Shown here in pieces: positions 48,735-60,951 of a stretch of 64,000 bases of DNA; position 1 is the stretch's first letter, and each line of letters opens with the position of its first letter. A program made the translations under genes and the position numbers. The stretch lies in contig CAJHNH020004678.1 in NCBI GenBank assembly GCA_905116865.2, positions 1 through 64,000 on the forward strand, in the 5' to 3' direction. The stretch is from Candidula unifasciata. Its lineage: Eukaryota; Mollusca; Gastropoda; Stylommatophora; Geomitridae. Under the pieces are notes generated by a model that saw only the letters and a program-made list of their open reading frames with translations, was not told where the DNA came from and made no database searches.

Positions 48735-51700
48735 CTGCAAAGAGAAAAAAAAAGTAATTCAGAGTGTAAAATTTTAAATATTTAATATAAAAATGGAAAA
48801 GGTTAACAGATTAATCACACACCTGCATGCGTGTGCGCGCACACACAAACACACTCACACACACACATATATGTAATAATATAAAACAACAATCAAACCT
48901 GCAATGGCAATAAGAAGAAGTATTAAAATGTTTCACAACCTATAATATTGTGTGCACATGAGATACTGGATAATAACAGTGAAAAAAAAAAAAAAAAAGT
49001 AAAGGACCCTCTTCCAAGCCTTATAGGGCATATAGGGCTAGACCTATATTTTTATAGACCAATCAGCACAAGTTGAGTGATGTGGACAGCATCACGCTGG
49101 CTGCCTTTACTTCCCAGGATTTAGCACTTCAGTAAAGTATTCTTTCCATCCATTATGTATTTTATTATTGTTATTTAACATATTCCCATTGTTATTTTTA
49201 AAACCATGTGTTCTATTTTGATGCACTAATTTTATTGGCTTTAGTTCTTTTTATGCACGCGCTCGCACACACATACACAATACATAATTATTTATTATAG
49301 TGATTAGTTTCCATATCCTTGACAATTCCTGTATTCTCACATTTGCTGCCCAGCTACTTGTGTGGCTTCTTTACGTTCTGCTCTAAATTGTTGTTTATTT
49401 TATATATTCTTGGTGACATTTAGCCACTTCTTTCTGGAATTTTGAATCTTAACGATTGCTTAATTTGGTACACCAAGGCGTTTTTCTGCAGTAGGTTGAA
49501 TTTATATTCCTAATGCCAATCCAGGTTTGGAAATTTTTTTTTCTCTGATAGCTTTGGAAAATTTAAGTTCTATTTTGTCTGCACATTTCTATTTGTTTGA
49601 TGTTTCTTGTATTCAAGAACAGCTTAAAACTACAATTTGATTAGTTTTATTAAAAAAAACTTAAAAGTCTTAGTGACAACTGACAGTCTTGGTGGCAAAT
49701 GAGGTACATAAATATATAAATGCCTCGATAACTGATTCAAATGGCACATTCAGAGCAAGAGTGTATATATAATCTAAGACAGGTGATTCTGTGAGATGAT
49801 TAACTGTGGCCGTCCATAATTATGAGTATATTACATGATAAAGATGCAAGATAATGCCATGGTCAAAGGGAGCACAGTGATTTTGGAATTGTTCTTCTAC
49901 ATTCAGTCCTCAAATGGATCATAAGCCTTTAACCAGCTCACACCAAGACATCTTATCGTTTGTCATTGTGTGCAGCTCATTAAAGTCATCCCTGTATTTT
50001 TCCCTTATTCTGCAATTCTCTTTCCCAATTGTGTTTGGGTTAAATTTCATCCTCTGTCTGCCCTGTGGGTTCATGTGCAAGGATTTTCTGGGTATAATGT
50101 TATCATGTTTTTTTAATGGGCATCTTATCCAAATGTCAGCTCTGTAGCTTTGGCACTGTTAACCTAATTTGTAATGCAGAGGTGCTAGGTTCAATCTCAG
50201 CTGCAGGCAGTTTGGTAGCAGACCGTCTTGCCTTGGTTCCAACAGTGATATTAATAGCCAACCATTAAGAGGCAATGGCAAACTACTGAATATAAAATTA
50301 TCTAGTAAAATCACAAGAGCAAAAAAAATGCTGGGGTTGGTTCTGCAACATTCTGTAAAGATTATGCAGCTTATGTCCCCTTGTTTCCATCTTTTGAAGA
50401 GCTGGGATTTATTTTGTTCTCCCCTAAAGCACCTTTTTATGGATCATGGGATTTTGGTATTAAAGGTGTTGATAACTAGAGCAGTGACAAGTATCAATAA
50501 AACAGAAGCTGTGTCTAGCGGTAACTCACACTGCCTGTCTCATCCACCAGCTTCCACACGCAGCTGCCCACACCAAAGTTAGTGTAGTCTGCTACCTGCT
50601 CATTCTCACTGAGTGTTGTATCCTTGGCTCCCTTGGCCCAGACCTGTGCAGAAATGCATACAATATTCATGTTGGTGTGATCAATGCAATAACCTGAACA
50701 ATTACAAAACTTTGCTTTTATATGTTTCCAGTAGTAGCCCAGTAGCAGCAGTAATTTGAGCTAGCTAATTTCTTTAGTAACACAGTGCAGACCTGATAAG
50801 GAGAACTCACCAGGAACCCAAGAATAAGAAATTCTTCTTATCCAGGTAAAAGTTCAAGCATATGGTAATTGCTGGAAAAAAAAGAAAAAAAAACTATTCT
50901 TCACAACAAATTTGCCACATCTAAGATTGCCTTAAGCTGCCTGCACTGTAATACAATAATAATAAGTAATTGGGAATTTCAGCAGTATTACACCTGTCAT
51001 GAGCCAGACTTATTTCAAAAATGACCTTGGCTCCCAGGTCGACCCAGCCTTGAATGGGTACCGGGTGCAGTCCTGGGAAAGTAAAGGCGGCCGGCGTGAT
51101 GCTGACCACATCACCCATCTTGTGCTGATTGGTCTATAAAAATATAGGTCTAGCCCTATATGCCCTATACGCCTAAAGGCGTGGAAAAGAGTCCTTTACT
51201 TTACTTTACTTACACCTGTCACTGTTAGTTTTTGTAAAACTGTAGAATAAACAGGTCTCATAAAAATAATATTTTCAACGTTGCAACTACTCACTAGAAT
51301 TTACCCCTAAATTCAATGTTGACAGAAGAGCACACTTGTTACTTAACCACAACAGTAGTTCGTATTTTCAGTAATTGCATGTCAATTAACATTTTATGAC
51401 TTCTGTAACTAATTAACACATTTTTATTTCTAAATCCTATATCTGTGTCATCCAACACAGCTGTTATATCTTCACAGCTTCCCTGTTATACCTTAGTTTC
51501 CAGTAAGTACAAAGTAAACTACCAAGTGGGTATGGTATAGTAGCATTCTAAATTCAACAAATTACTCACAGTATACTTCTGGCCAGACTTGAGTTCAGTG
51601 TCTTTTAGTGCAACATTCACCGTGTCCTTGCCATTTGCATTCCTTATGAGCCGCCAGCCTTTCAGACTTTGATTCTGTGTGGACGTTAAATAATCTGCGA

Positions 51701-54700
51701 TATTCATAAATTCAGAGAACATTCCTGTTTAAAACTTTGTAGAATTCTACTGTGGCAAATGAAACCATGCACAGATAAGAGAGAAATTAAGTTATTATTT
51801 AATTAATATTCATATAGGCACACACACACACACACACAAAATTGCATATGAGAGCATAAAATTATAAAATAAAAGTCAAGGACCAGCTACAAATGACCTG
51901 ATAGGGTATATCATAAGTAAGTGTCCCAATTTTGACACACAGAGAGCAAGCACAGTGGGAATATAGCTTAAGCTCCCTCATGTTTGATTAGACTAATCTT
52001 CACTCAGAAGGTTAATTTCATACCAGTTACTACAGTTTACTCATAAGCAGTTCTGTTATCTGAGATTAGAAGCACTTCCCTATATCAGAGATAAAGTCTG
52101 TTTAATATAACCTTGCTTTGAGGTAAAACACATATTCATAAATCAGAGAGGAAGTCAATGTTATTATAAGTTCCTGCAGTTCTCATTAACCTAAGAGACA
52201 TCTACAGAAAGGAAGTCTGTTAATTGAGTATTGCTCTTAGATAAGAATCATATGTCCATAACTGTTGAGTTGAGTTAAGAATTACATCACATCATTTAGG
52301 GCATTTTCATACGTACTCCGTCTCCATCCTCAGCAGCCAGCGCAGAGTTCCAAAACTTATAGTGCCAGTCGTAGTCTGGTTGTATGTCTGTCTTGCATTT
52401 CCTCTGAGCGTAGTGTGCTGACCGAACCCTCTGGTCACACCCAGGTGCATCATTCTCACCAGCCCATAATTAGTTTATCTTATGACTTCGTTACTTGTTC
52501 CCAAAAGGCTTTGACCACATCTGCTTTGTCATGCATCAATTCACCACCCAGCGGTGCAGATCCAGCCAGTCTGTCCGCCTGTTCATTCCCCATCATCCCG
52601 GCATGATGTGGAGAAAAGATACAAAATATTTTCACTACCTGTGACCTTGCAAGTGAAGCTTGCCACTCTGCTCAAAGCAATCCTGTCTTTACTTTTTCAG
52701 CATGCTTTCAGAGTCAGTTACAATTATGACATGTGTATTTTTCTTGTTCTCTAATCACCGGCAAGCTGCAGTGACTGCCTCCAATTCCATTCTAATGCTA
52801 GATGTTGTATCATATGCTAGGCTGTCCTGCACTTAAGATTTTCCACTGGATTTTGCTATGAAACCCCAGGTACTTCTCTTCCCTCTCAATACCGAACCAT
52901 TTTCGTAGATAATCAGATCATCAGGATGTGAATTGTCAGGAATCAACTGTTTGACTTCCACCTCAGTAGCTCCCGCTTTTTTTTTTTAGCTGATTTCTGC
53001 TTTAGTCATCAAGGATTTTCCCCTTTTAAGCCTCTGATATATACTTGCAGCCAAAGCTTCATACAGAGAATGCGCTTTATCTGCAGCTACTCTGAGATAT
53101 GACTTAGCCTGCAGCACCTTTAACCTACCTGCAATAGTCAACACTGCAAGGATGTTTTGCATGCTCACAATCAGGGTGTCTCTTGTACATTGCAGAATCA
53201 CCGGCATAGTTTCATTCTTCCTCCTAGTTTCTCTAGCTGACTCTTCGAGACAGTGAGCAAACTCAGTTCGGCTCGGGCCACAATTCTTTTGAAGGAAAAA
53301 TCTATATGATACAATTTTGTGAAGCAGTCGGTCACCCTAGTAGAGCCTGCCTGCTGGGGAAGAGGCAATGGATGTTCTTATGGAGTCCACACGCCTGGCG
53401 CCACCCCTTCGCTGACCAGACGTCTACATTCACGACTAACTATTCCACAACCATTCAGCCTCTGAGCACATTGATCCACTTTAGGCTTGGGTCCAGAACT
53501 GTGTGTCTGTTAAATACATCTTTATGATCCGGCATGATGCCTTGTGATTACAGCAATTTCTGAGATAGGACACTAGCCAGCTTGATCTCCCACAGATACC
53601 TGATTTACCTTTGGTTGGCAATCACAGTGGATATGTTTTTATAAAGATATATATATATATTATACATCCAAAGCAGTGAGAAAGAAGAAAAACTGAATGA
53701 ATCATTGTTTTGAAATAAACAGTAAAAATTAGTGTGATTGTTTTTCTTGTTTCTTTTTTAAATCCAGAAACCATGAATTGTAACCCTTTGGCTCGGTACT
53801 ATAGAGATCACAACCCTACGACCTTGATTCCATGATAGATACTGACAATCTGGGAAATATGTGGCTTTTCTGCCTATCCCGAGTGTAAAAGACCACAAGG
53901 AGTTTCTCACCTGGTCGCCATACAAGCTGGTTTAACAAAATTAGCTAATGCACTGGGCAAAATTCATAAGATGAATGGCTCTGTTGTGATCAGTCAATCA
54001 CAAAGAAATCAAGAGCTTTCACAAAATTTTGTATTGTAATACTGTTTATATCTGCTCCATAATACGTGTGTTTTAGCTCCGTTAATTGGTTTTTAACTGT
54101 TTTTCAGTCATGTTTTTTTTGGGGTGGGGGGGGTGTGGGGGGGGGGGGGATTTATTAACCTAAGTTTGGCATCATACTTGGTGGACACCTTATCTGCCCT
54201 GTCTGCCTCATCAGATGATGTTGTCCAAGAATGCTGTATGTATTTACATCTCTATAGTTCTCTGCCTCTGATCATGCTTGATCCTGCATCTAGTGTCACC
54301 AAACGTCTTAGTAGTGTAGATTCACCAAACGTTGGGATAGCACGCAGCAGTTATCGAGCTGATATTTATTCTTTGATTTTCCTCCACCCTCATTACGACC
54401 TTGAAGCCAGAACACTAGCTTTATAATGATCATATTACCTGCATATCAGTGACTGAAGATCAAGCCCTGTCCAAGTGCTGCTGGCTGTTTGCCGCAAGGG
54501 TCTGTACACTAACATTTCTTGGTGTCAGCTTCACCCTACATGTTATACCTCCATAAATATCTATATCTTCATTATACTCAAACCACTATCTTTGCCAGGT
54601 ATCTTTCAGACATCAGTCAGAAACAGTCTGTGTTCTTCAGCTATGTCTTTCAGATAGGAAGAAACAATCTACATTTTATAGCTCTATCATGAGAAGTTTG

Positions 54701-54987
54701 GATTCATGCTAAAATCTCGTCAATACAGAAATAAAATCACAGAGAAAATCAAAGATTGCATAGTCTGGTGTTATGGGACAAAAATGTGTCAGACTTGTCT
54801 CATCTCTGTGTAGAGTTTAACCAATAGAATGTCAGATGAAATTTGACCATTAAAATTACCTTAGCTCGTGTACCAGAAGTTGTATTCTCAATGACAACAT
54901 TTTCTCCACTGTGTCCAATGCTGGCAATAGCAAGTGGCCCCTTGGATGATCTTTGGACAGTCAAACTTCCAGTTCCTTCTTTCAAAC
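48699..54987 (-). CDS. Intermediate-filament protein, 3' part: lamin tail domain, four coding exons (5' end outside or unrecognised)
   Basis: Minus-strand exons 54987-54860, 51674-51570, 50643-50530 and 48734-48699 join in phase into 126 residues plus stop. Family blocks in order: SLTVQRSSKGPLAIASI, NVVIENTT, LKGWRLIRNANG, LKSGQKYTVWAKGAKD, TNFGVGSCVWKLVDETG, EKATLNAKFSA. This is the Ig-like lamin tail domain found in lamins and in protostome cytoplasmic intermediate filaments. The protein ends in ...KFSA with no CaaX box, which favours a cytoplasmic filament protein over a lamin; that is inference. The alpha-helical rod, which would lie upstream (above 54987), was not found in the remaining 9 kb. 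Confidence 0.82.
48998..49130 (-). mobile_element. SINE family 1, 3' half
   Basis: Tail aagtaaaggacc, then cttatagggcatatagggct, agaccaatcagcac and catcacgctggctgccttta. It lies in the last intron of the filament gene. Confidence 0.7.
49131..49885. other. Filament gene intron, nothing recognised
   Basis: AT-rich sequence with no feature of note. Confidence 0.5.
49886..50150 (-). mobile_element. LINE C-terminal fragment
   Basis: The minus strand reads RADIWIRCPLKKHDNIIPRK, SLHMNPQGRQRMKFNPNTIG, an echo of the W-x-W-I-G-H-x-L-R-K ... N-P-Q-G-K-R-x-R-G-R-P end. Related to 16690. Confidence 0.65.
50150..50378 (+). mobile_element. SINE, family 2
   Basis: Head with aggttcaatctcagctgcag (B box). 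The body has ggtagcagaccgtcttgcc, ggcaatggcaaactactgaa, tctagtaaaatcacaagagc and atgctggggttggttctgc. Ends about 150 bp from filament exon 50530. Confidence 0.7.
50530..50643 (-). CDS. Filament protein exon: end of lamin tail domain
   Basis: 114 nt between acceptor atttctgcacag and donor ggcagt|gtgagt, phase 0 on both sides. It encodes VWAKGAKD, then an acidic loop and YTNFGVGSCVWKLVDETGS, corresponding to the W-G-x-G-x-x-x-x-T-x-L-x-x-x-x-G end of lamin tails. Confidence 0.88.
50985..51213 (+). mobile_element. SINE, family 1
   Basis: Has gaccttggctcccaggtcga, gcctgaatgggtaccgg-like core, ggccggcgtgatgctgacca and the tail ctttactttactttactt. Very similar to 26248. It lacks part of the tRNA head. 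Confidence 0.85.
51570..51674 (-). CDS. Filament protein exon: middle of lamin tail domain
   Basis: 105 nt between acceptor gtccacacag and donor tatact|gtgagt, phase 0 on both sides. It encodes NQSLKGWRLIRNANG and LKSGQKYT. The G-W-x-L and L-x-x-G-Q patterns are typical of the domain. Confidence 0.88.
51675..52262. other. Filament gene intron, nothing recognised
   Basis: AT-rich sequence with a short CA repeat at 51821-51838. It may hold a decayed SINE piece near 51870. Confidence 0.45.
52263..53345 (-). mobile_element. RNase H-type LINE, from reverse transcriptase C-terminus to 3' end
   Basis: The longest piece of this family here. The minus strand reads TMPVILQCTRDTLIVSMQNI and LAVLTIAGRLKVLQAKSYLR (after the palm), then, through frameshifts, an RNase H region, a NE-ADRLAG-like block near 52560, and RGFG-type and ECP-type ends near 52300. 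The 3' end is near gagttgagttaag. Dead. Confidence 0.75.
53346..54859. other. Filament gene intron, nothing certain
   Basis: 53565-53640 resembles a SINE family 1 piece (cactagccagcttgatctcc). 54118-54150 is a G-rich run. No exon is recognised. Confidence 0.4.
54860..54987 (-). CDS. Filament protein exon: start of lamin tail domain
   Basis: The acceptor is gtcctcttgaag and the donor gctaag|gtaatt, both on the minus strand. Two bases finish a split codon, then 42 codons follow, with SLTVQRSSKGPLAIASIGHS and NVVIENTTSG, the first strands of the domain. Confidence 0.85.
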
Positions 54988-55384
54988 CTTCAAGAGGACA
55001 AAAAAAATATTTGCATGACAGACTAAGACATTTTGTTTATGAGATAATGTATGAATTACACACAATATAAATTAGAAAATAAAAGTTATAAACCTACACA
55101 ATGTTAATTACAATGATTTAAGCAAGGGAAGCCCCACAGTAGATACAATCATTGAGATATTAGGTGTTCAGCCTTAACATATTTTTAACTAAAATATAAA
55201 TTTAGGGTGGTCATTTCCAAAATTGCCTGGAACACATGTTAGCGAAGCTGAGTCAACTTTAGAACTCTTCTGGTAAGGAAAAATAATCCTGCCTCTAGAA
55301 CACGGACCCATTGTTTTGGTTGTCAGGTGCACTGACAGCTATGTCACCATGACTTTACAGCCACCTTCAGCTGCTGAATTATCA

Positions 55385-55806
55385 GTTGTATATTCTTTGT
55401 CAGTTGAGACGAGAATGAGAATTCTTAAAAGCTATATAAATCCTTTATTGATATACTGAAGTGATGTGGTTTTATAGATGAATGATGAGAATACCCTGGA
55501 CAGATCAAATAAAAGATTAATGAAGACGTCTTGAAAGAAACTAACTCACGAAGAGAATTGATTTCCCGCATCAGAAAGAGACAATCTACATTCTCATGTG
55601 ATGAGAAGGAGACAACTGGAGTACATCGTGACGGTAGGAAAGTTGGAGGAGAGGCAGAGGGAGACCGAGAGAACAGATGCTGGACAGTTTTTACTTAATG
55701 GAATGGGGGATCATCTGTATCAGAGTTGATTGAAAGTACACGAGACTTAGGGTTGTGGATAGACATGACTAAAAAACGCCGCACGGTATGGAGAAGAAAG
55801 AAGATG
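55385..55806 (+). mobile_element. RTE-like LINE, 3' fragment
   Basis: tctttgtcagttgagacgag and SVSELIESTRDLGLWIDMTK match the 5400-5790 fragment. Frameshifted throughout. Confidence 0.75.
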
Positions 55807-55970
55807 TTTGAAAATATAGTTTGTAAATCATTTGTTTGTGTGGCAGAAAATGTTTTTATGTTTGAAAATATAGTTTGTAAATCATATGTTTGTGTGGCAG
55901 AAAATGTTTTTATGTTTGAAAATATAGTTTGAAAATCATTTGTTTGCATGGCAGAAAATGTTTATAAATA
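55807..55970. repeat. 54-bp tandem repeat, three copies
   Basis: Units begin tttgaaaatatagtttg and end in gcagaaaatgttttta. The array starts at the 3' end of the adjacent LINE fragment. Confidence 0.9.
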
Positions 55971-56449
55971 GTAACTATTGCCTCAAAAGTTAAGTCAAAT
56001 TAAACAAGTCTTTGCTTACATATTATTTCATTGGTGTCTAGCAAGGACATTTTATGTCCATATTTATATATTTTCTTTATCTCCTGATAGTTTTTGGTGA
56101 CCTTTTTTTTGAAAGGTGTCTTAAATTTTTAAAAATTAGTTTCTCATGTATCCTTTAGTCTTGTGCCGTGAATAACACACATCAAACACAAGCACATGCG
56201 TTGATGTCTGTGTTAATGTATACTCTCAGTATTTGGTGAGTTTCTCTGCTTAAGTGACCTTTTTTATTTCCACACCCAGGTTGTTTTTAATATCCTATGT
56301 CCACCTACATTCTGTTCAACACCTGCCTTTTCTTCCCAAGGCCATGCCTACCAGTGATGTCCTTTCTAAACCCTTAGACCTTTTATATGGTTACAACATT
56401 TACATTTTTCAAGATTCCTGACCGCACTATCACATGGTCTAGTGTTAAT
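55971..56449. other. No feature recognised
   Basis: AT-rich unique sequence left of the 44-bp array. Confidence 0.5.
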
Positions 56450-57912
56450 CACAAAGCCAAGTCTTCCATGGCTTGGTTACCCCTATGACATGAAAGACTA
56501 TTAAAGCTTCCAGTTCTTGGTTACCTCTATGACATGAAAGACTATCTAAGCTTCCAAGGCTTGGTTACCCCTATGACAGGAAAGACTATCAAAGCTTCCA
56601 TGGCTTGGTTACCCCTATGACATGAAAGACTATCAAAGCTTCCATGGCTTGGTTACCCCTATGACATGAAAGACTATCAAAGCTTCCATGGCTTGGTTAC
56701 CCCTATGACAGGAAAGACTATCAAAGCTTCCATGGCTTGGCTACCCCTATGACAGGAAAGACTATCAAAGCTTCCATGGCTTGGCTACCCCTATGACAGG
56801 AAAGACTATCAAAGCTTTCATGGCTTGGTTACCCCTATGACAGGAAAGACTATCAAAGCTTCCATGGCTTGGCTACCACTTTGACAGGAAAGACTATCAA
56901 AGCTTCCATGGCTTGGCTACCCCTATGACAGGAAAGACTATCAAAGCTTCCATGGCCTGGTTACCCCTATGACAGGAAAGACTATCAAAGCTTTCATGGC
57001 TTGGTTACCCTTATGACAGGAAAGACTATCAAAGCTTCCATGGCTTGGTTACCCCTATGACATGAAAGACTATCAAAGCTTCCATGGCTTGGTTACCCCT
57101 ATGACAGGAAAGACTATCAAAGCTTCCATGGCTTGGTTACCCCCTATGACAGGAAAAGACTATCAAAGCTTCCATGGCTTGGCTACCCCTATGACAGGAA
57201 AGACTATCAAAGCTTCCATGGCTTGGCTACCCCTATGACAGGAAAGACTATCAAAGCTTTCATGGCTTGGTTACCCCTATGACAGGAAAGACTATCAAAG
57301 CTTCCATGGCTTGGCTACCCCTATGACAGGAAAGACTATCAAAGCTTCCATGGCTTGGCTACCCCTATGACAGGAAAGACTATCAAAGCTTCCATGGCCT
57401 GGTTACCCCTATGACAGGAAAGACTATCAAAGCTTTCATGGCTTGGTTACCCTTATGACATGAAAGACTATCAAAGCTTCCATGGCTCGGTTACCCTTAT
57501 GACAGGAAAGACTATCAAAGCTTCCATGGCCTGGTTACCCCATTTACAGCAAAGACTATCAAAGCTTCCATGGCTTGGCTACCCCTATGACATGAAAGAC
57601 TATCAAAGCTTCCATGGCCTGGTTACCCCTATGACAGGAAAGACTATCAAAGCTTCCATTGCTTGGCTACCCCTATGACATGAAAGACTATCAATGCTTC
57701 CATGGCTTAGTTACCCTTATGACAGGAAAGACTATCAAAGCTTCCATGGCCTGGTTACTCCTATGACAGCAAAGACTATCAAAGCTTCCAAAGCTTGGTT
57801 ACCCCTATGACAGGAAAGACTATCAAATCTTCCATGGCCTGGTTACCCCTATGACAGCAAAGACTATCAAAGCTTCCAAGGCTTGGTTACCCTTATGACA
57901 TGAAACACTATT
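56450..57912. repeat. 44-bp minisatellite, about 33 copies
   Basis: Units contain catggcttggttacccctat and gacaggaaagactatcaaag followed by cttc. Variants (ggctaccc, ggcctggtt, gacatgaaag) recur in a fixed order at about 56750-57000 and 57180-57430, showing block duplication. Confidence 0.95.
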
Positions 57913-58080
57913 AAAGAAAGTACCGAAGAGTAAACTGATGGCAAAAAGAGGAAGTGGTAGACCAAGGAGAACATTTGTCAAGCAGACCTGTACAGATTTA
58001 CCAATGTTTACATCAATAGCAACAACTGTCGAATGGAGGGATCAGAAAGCTTCATGACCAGCACAACAAGGGCTGAAATT
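57913..58080 (+). mobile_element. LINE C-terminal fragment
   Basis: KLMAKRGSGRPRRTFVKQTC and TIATTVEWRDQKAS resemble the R-x-R-G-R-P-x-x-x-W ... D-R-x-x-W end of LINE ORF2. It directly adjoins the 44-bp array. Confidence 0.6.
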
Positions 58081-58099
58081 CTTGATGTGCACATAGCGA

Positions 58100-59495
58100 A
58101 ATAGTTTCTAGTTAGGGCAAATGTTTTGGTTAGAACAAACACAAATTTCAAGTTAGAACTAGGAATACTTTTTAGTTTCAGCAAGGAATAGTTTTTAGTA
58201 GGAATTTTTTTTAATGATTAGAGAAGGAATAGTTTTTTTAATCAGAGCAAGACACAAATTTTTACTGAATGGAGTGGTTTCTAGTCAGGTTTTGGAACAG
58301 TTTCACTAGAATGTTGGCATTTCAAGTTACAGCAGAAATGGTTTCCAGTGAGAGAGCTGAGTTTTATCCGATGAGAATAAGTAAACAAGCACTGTGAAGA
58401 ATGCGTGTGGTGGTTTCTAGTACAAGTATGGAGTAGTTTCCTGTGAGAGCACATACTTGTTTTAAGTGAGAGACTTAAATAGTTTCTATGGGGAAAAAAG
58501 AATATGCATATTCAAAAAATGAAAAAAGCTTCTAAGGAGAGGGTGTCATAGTTTCTAGTGAGATGGAAGAATAGTTTCTAGGGAGGAAAAGGGAAAATTT
58601 TTCAGTGAGGGGATGTAATTATAGAAAGGGTGAACAACTATATAATGAGAGAATGGAATAGTTCACTGTAGAGTGCAATGGAATTTTAGTGAGAATCTGG
58701 AATAGCTACTAATGGGATGTCTGTGAGTCAGAAATGAAGTATTTTACTGTGAGTGAATGGAATAGTTTATTGTGAGGGAATAAATACATACTTTGAGTGA
58801 ATGGTATAATAGTTTCTTGTGAGAGTGAAACTGTTTCAGATAAGAGTGAAATTGTTTCTAGTGAGAGTGAAATTGTTTCTGGTGAGAGTCTGGAAGAGTT
58901 TCTGGTGAGAGTTGATGGAATATTTTTACTGTGAGTGAATGGAATAGTTTTAAATGAGATTGTGGAGTAATCTCTAGTGAGTGAATGGAATAGAATTTCA
59001 AGTGAAAGGGTAGAACAGTTTCTATTGTGAAGAGCAGAATAGCTTCTAGTAAAGTGTGGAATATTTTCCACTGAGAATGTGCAATAATTTCTCTTGAAAG
59101 GGTGGAGTAGTTTTTAGTGAGAGAATGTAGTAGGTTATATTGAAAGGATGTTGTAGTGGATGGAAAATGTTTGGGGATGGAACATTTTAAGTAAGAGCAT
59201 GGAATTATTCTAATGAGAGCAAGCAGTACTATTTTTAAGAGCTAGGAATACATTTTATTGACAAGTGTTAATTGAGTACACAAAATATTTGTAATAGGAG
59301 AAGCAATGTTTTGGAAAACAGCATGGAATAATTTGTACAGGGATTAAACACATGTTTCTAGTCAAAGATAGCAAATAGTTTCTAGTAAGAGTGTAAAATT
59401 ATTTCAAGTCAGAGAGAATATAGAATTATTTCAAGTGAAAGGATAGAATTGTTTCAGCTGAGAGGATGGAATTATTTCTAGGGATATTGGGGAAA
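58100..59495. repeat. Old, degenerate minisatellite
   Basis: Motifs gaatagtttctagtgagag and gtggaatagttt recur about every 20-35 bp with heavy divergence and changing spacing, so this is a decayed array. No gene. Confidence 0.75.
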
Positions 59496-59509
59496 CATAT
59501 GTACAGTTA

Positions 59510-59958
59510 AAACAAGGAATATTTGCCAAGAAAATCAAGAAATAGTTAAAAAGGCAGATCATGAAATAGTTAAAAGACAGATCAAGGAATTATTTAAAAG
59601 GCAGATCATGAAATAGTTAAAAGACAGATCAAAGAATTATTTAAAAGACAGATCAAGGAATTGTTTTAATGGATCAGGAAATAGTTTCCATTAAAAACAT
59701 CAAATAGTTTCTAATATTGTAAAACAGGGAATATTTGCCAGGAAAATCAAGAAATAGTTAAAAAGGCAGATCATGAAATAGTTTAAAGATAGATCAAGGA
59801 ATTATTTAAAAAGCAGATCATGAAATAGTTAAAAGACAGAGCAACAAATGGTTTAAAAGATAGGTCAAGGAATAGTTAAAAGACAGAGCAAGGAATAGTT
59901 TTAATGGATCAGGAAATAGTTTCCATTAAAAACATCAAATAGTTTCTAATATTGATTT
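59510..59958. repeat. Two tandem copies of about 220 bp with internal short repeats
   Basis: Both copies start near ggaatatttgccaa/caggaaaatc and end ccattaaaaacatcaaatag, tttctaatattg. Inside each, gcagatcatgaaatagttaa and caaggaattatttaaaa recur. Confidence 0.85.
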
Positions 59959-60950
59959 TTTTTTTTTTAGCATTTACTGTTTCGTATTTGTCCATAAAAT
60001 CCATACTATCTTGTTAGTTTTCCCTCTTCAGTTTTATATCTTATTAAGTTTGTATTACAAATCAATACCATCTCTAAATCCTCACAGGATTTGTACTTCA
60101 GTCTACAACATCTCATCTTTTTGTCACAATTTAGTGTCCAACTAAAAGCATTTCTTGAAAAAAAAAAAACAACTCTAATATACTCACTATCTTTTTAGCA
60201 TTTAAGATCTCTGTTTTTAAATTTTTAATTTGTTTGTTTAAACAATTATTCTTAACAATGGCTGTCAGTTTTTTTTTTTTTTTTTTAAACTTAGCATACC
60301 TGTTGACTTAAGTTCCTTCTTTCAGCTTTACAAAAAAAAAAATATATATATATAAGCAATACACCCACACATTTTTAGGGAATAAAAAATGTCTTGGTAA
60401 GTAAAATTCTCCCTGATATTTCTACTTGCTTCAAATAGTTTAATTTTTATTTGTATTCTCAAATTAACTTGTTCAGATCGAGTTTTCCTCATATTAAGAA
60501 GCACAAATACTATTTTAGAAAATATGACTGAAAACATATTTGAAATCTATTTTTATAAAGTTGACTGCACTTAAATGTATAATCAAAACGAACAGGATGA
60601 AGTCTGACATTAAATATTGAACCAAATCTTTCAGCCGACAGGAGCTGAAGCTGCCTGGTAATTTCTGTTTATAGTCTGCTGTTTTGGGTAATATTATGTA
60701 TGTATGAATGCATTGCTAGATCTGTTCCTACCTGTTTTATAAACATTGTCTTTGGTCTCTCCCATAGTTTTCTCTCTCCAAATTTCACATTCCAGTTATC
60801 ACTTTTTGTGTTTCTTTCTACCGTCTGATGCAATCTGATACAGAGTAGTCTTCACTTTTTCATAAGTTTGTCATTTTTCAATAGAATATTTCAAAAAAGC
60901 TTCTAAAAGCTTTTTATCATGTACCTTCAAAGTTCATATTAAAAAAAAAT
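59959..60950. other. AT-rich sequence, no gene recognised
   Basis: Several poly-T and poly-A runs. 60303-60331 carries, on the minus strand, a 14-base match to the start of filament exon 54987 next to a good donor (caacag|gtatgc). Confidence 0.4.
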
Positions 60951-60951
60951 T

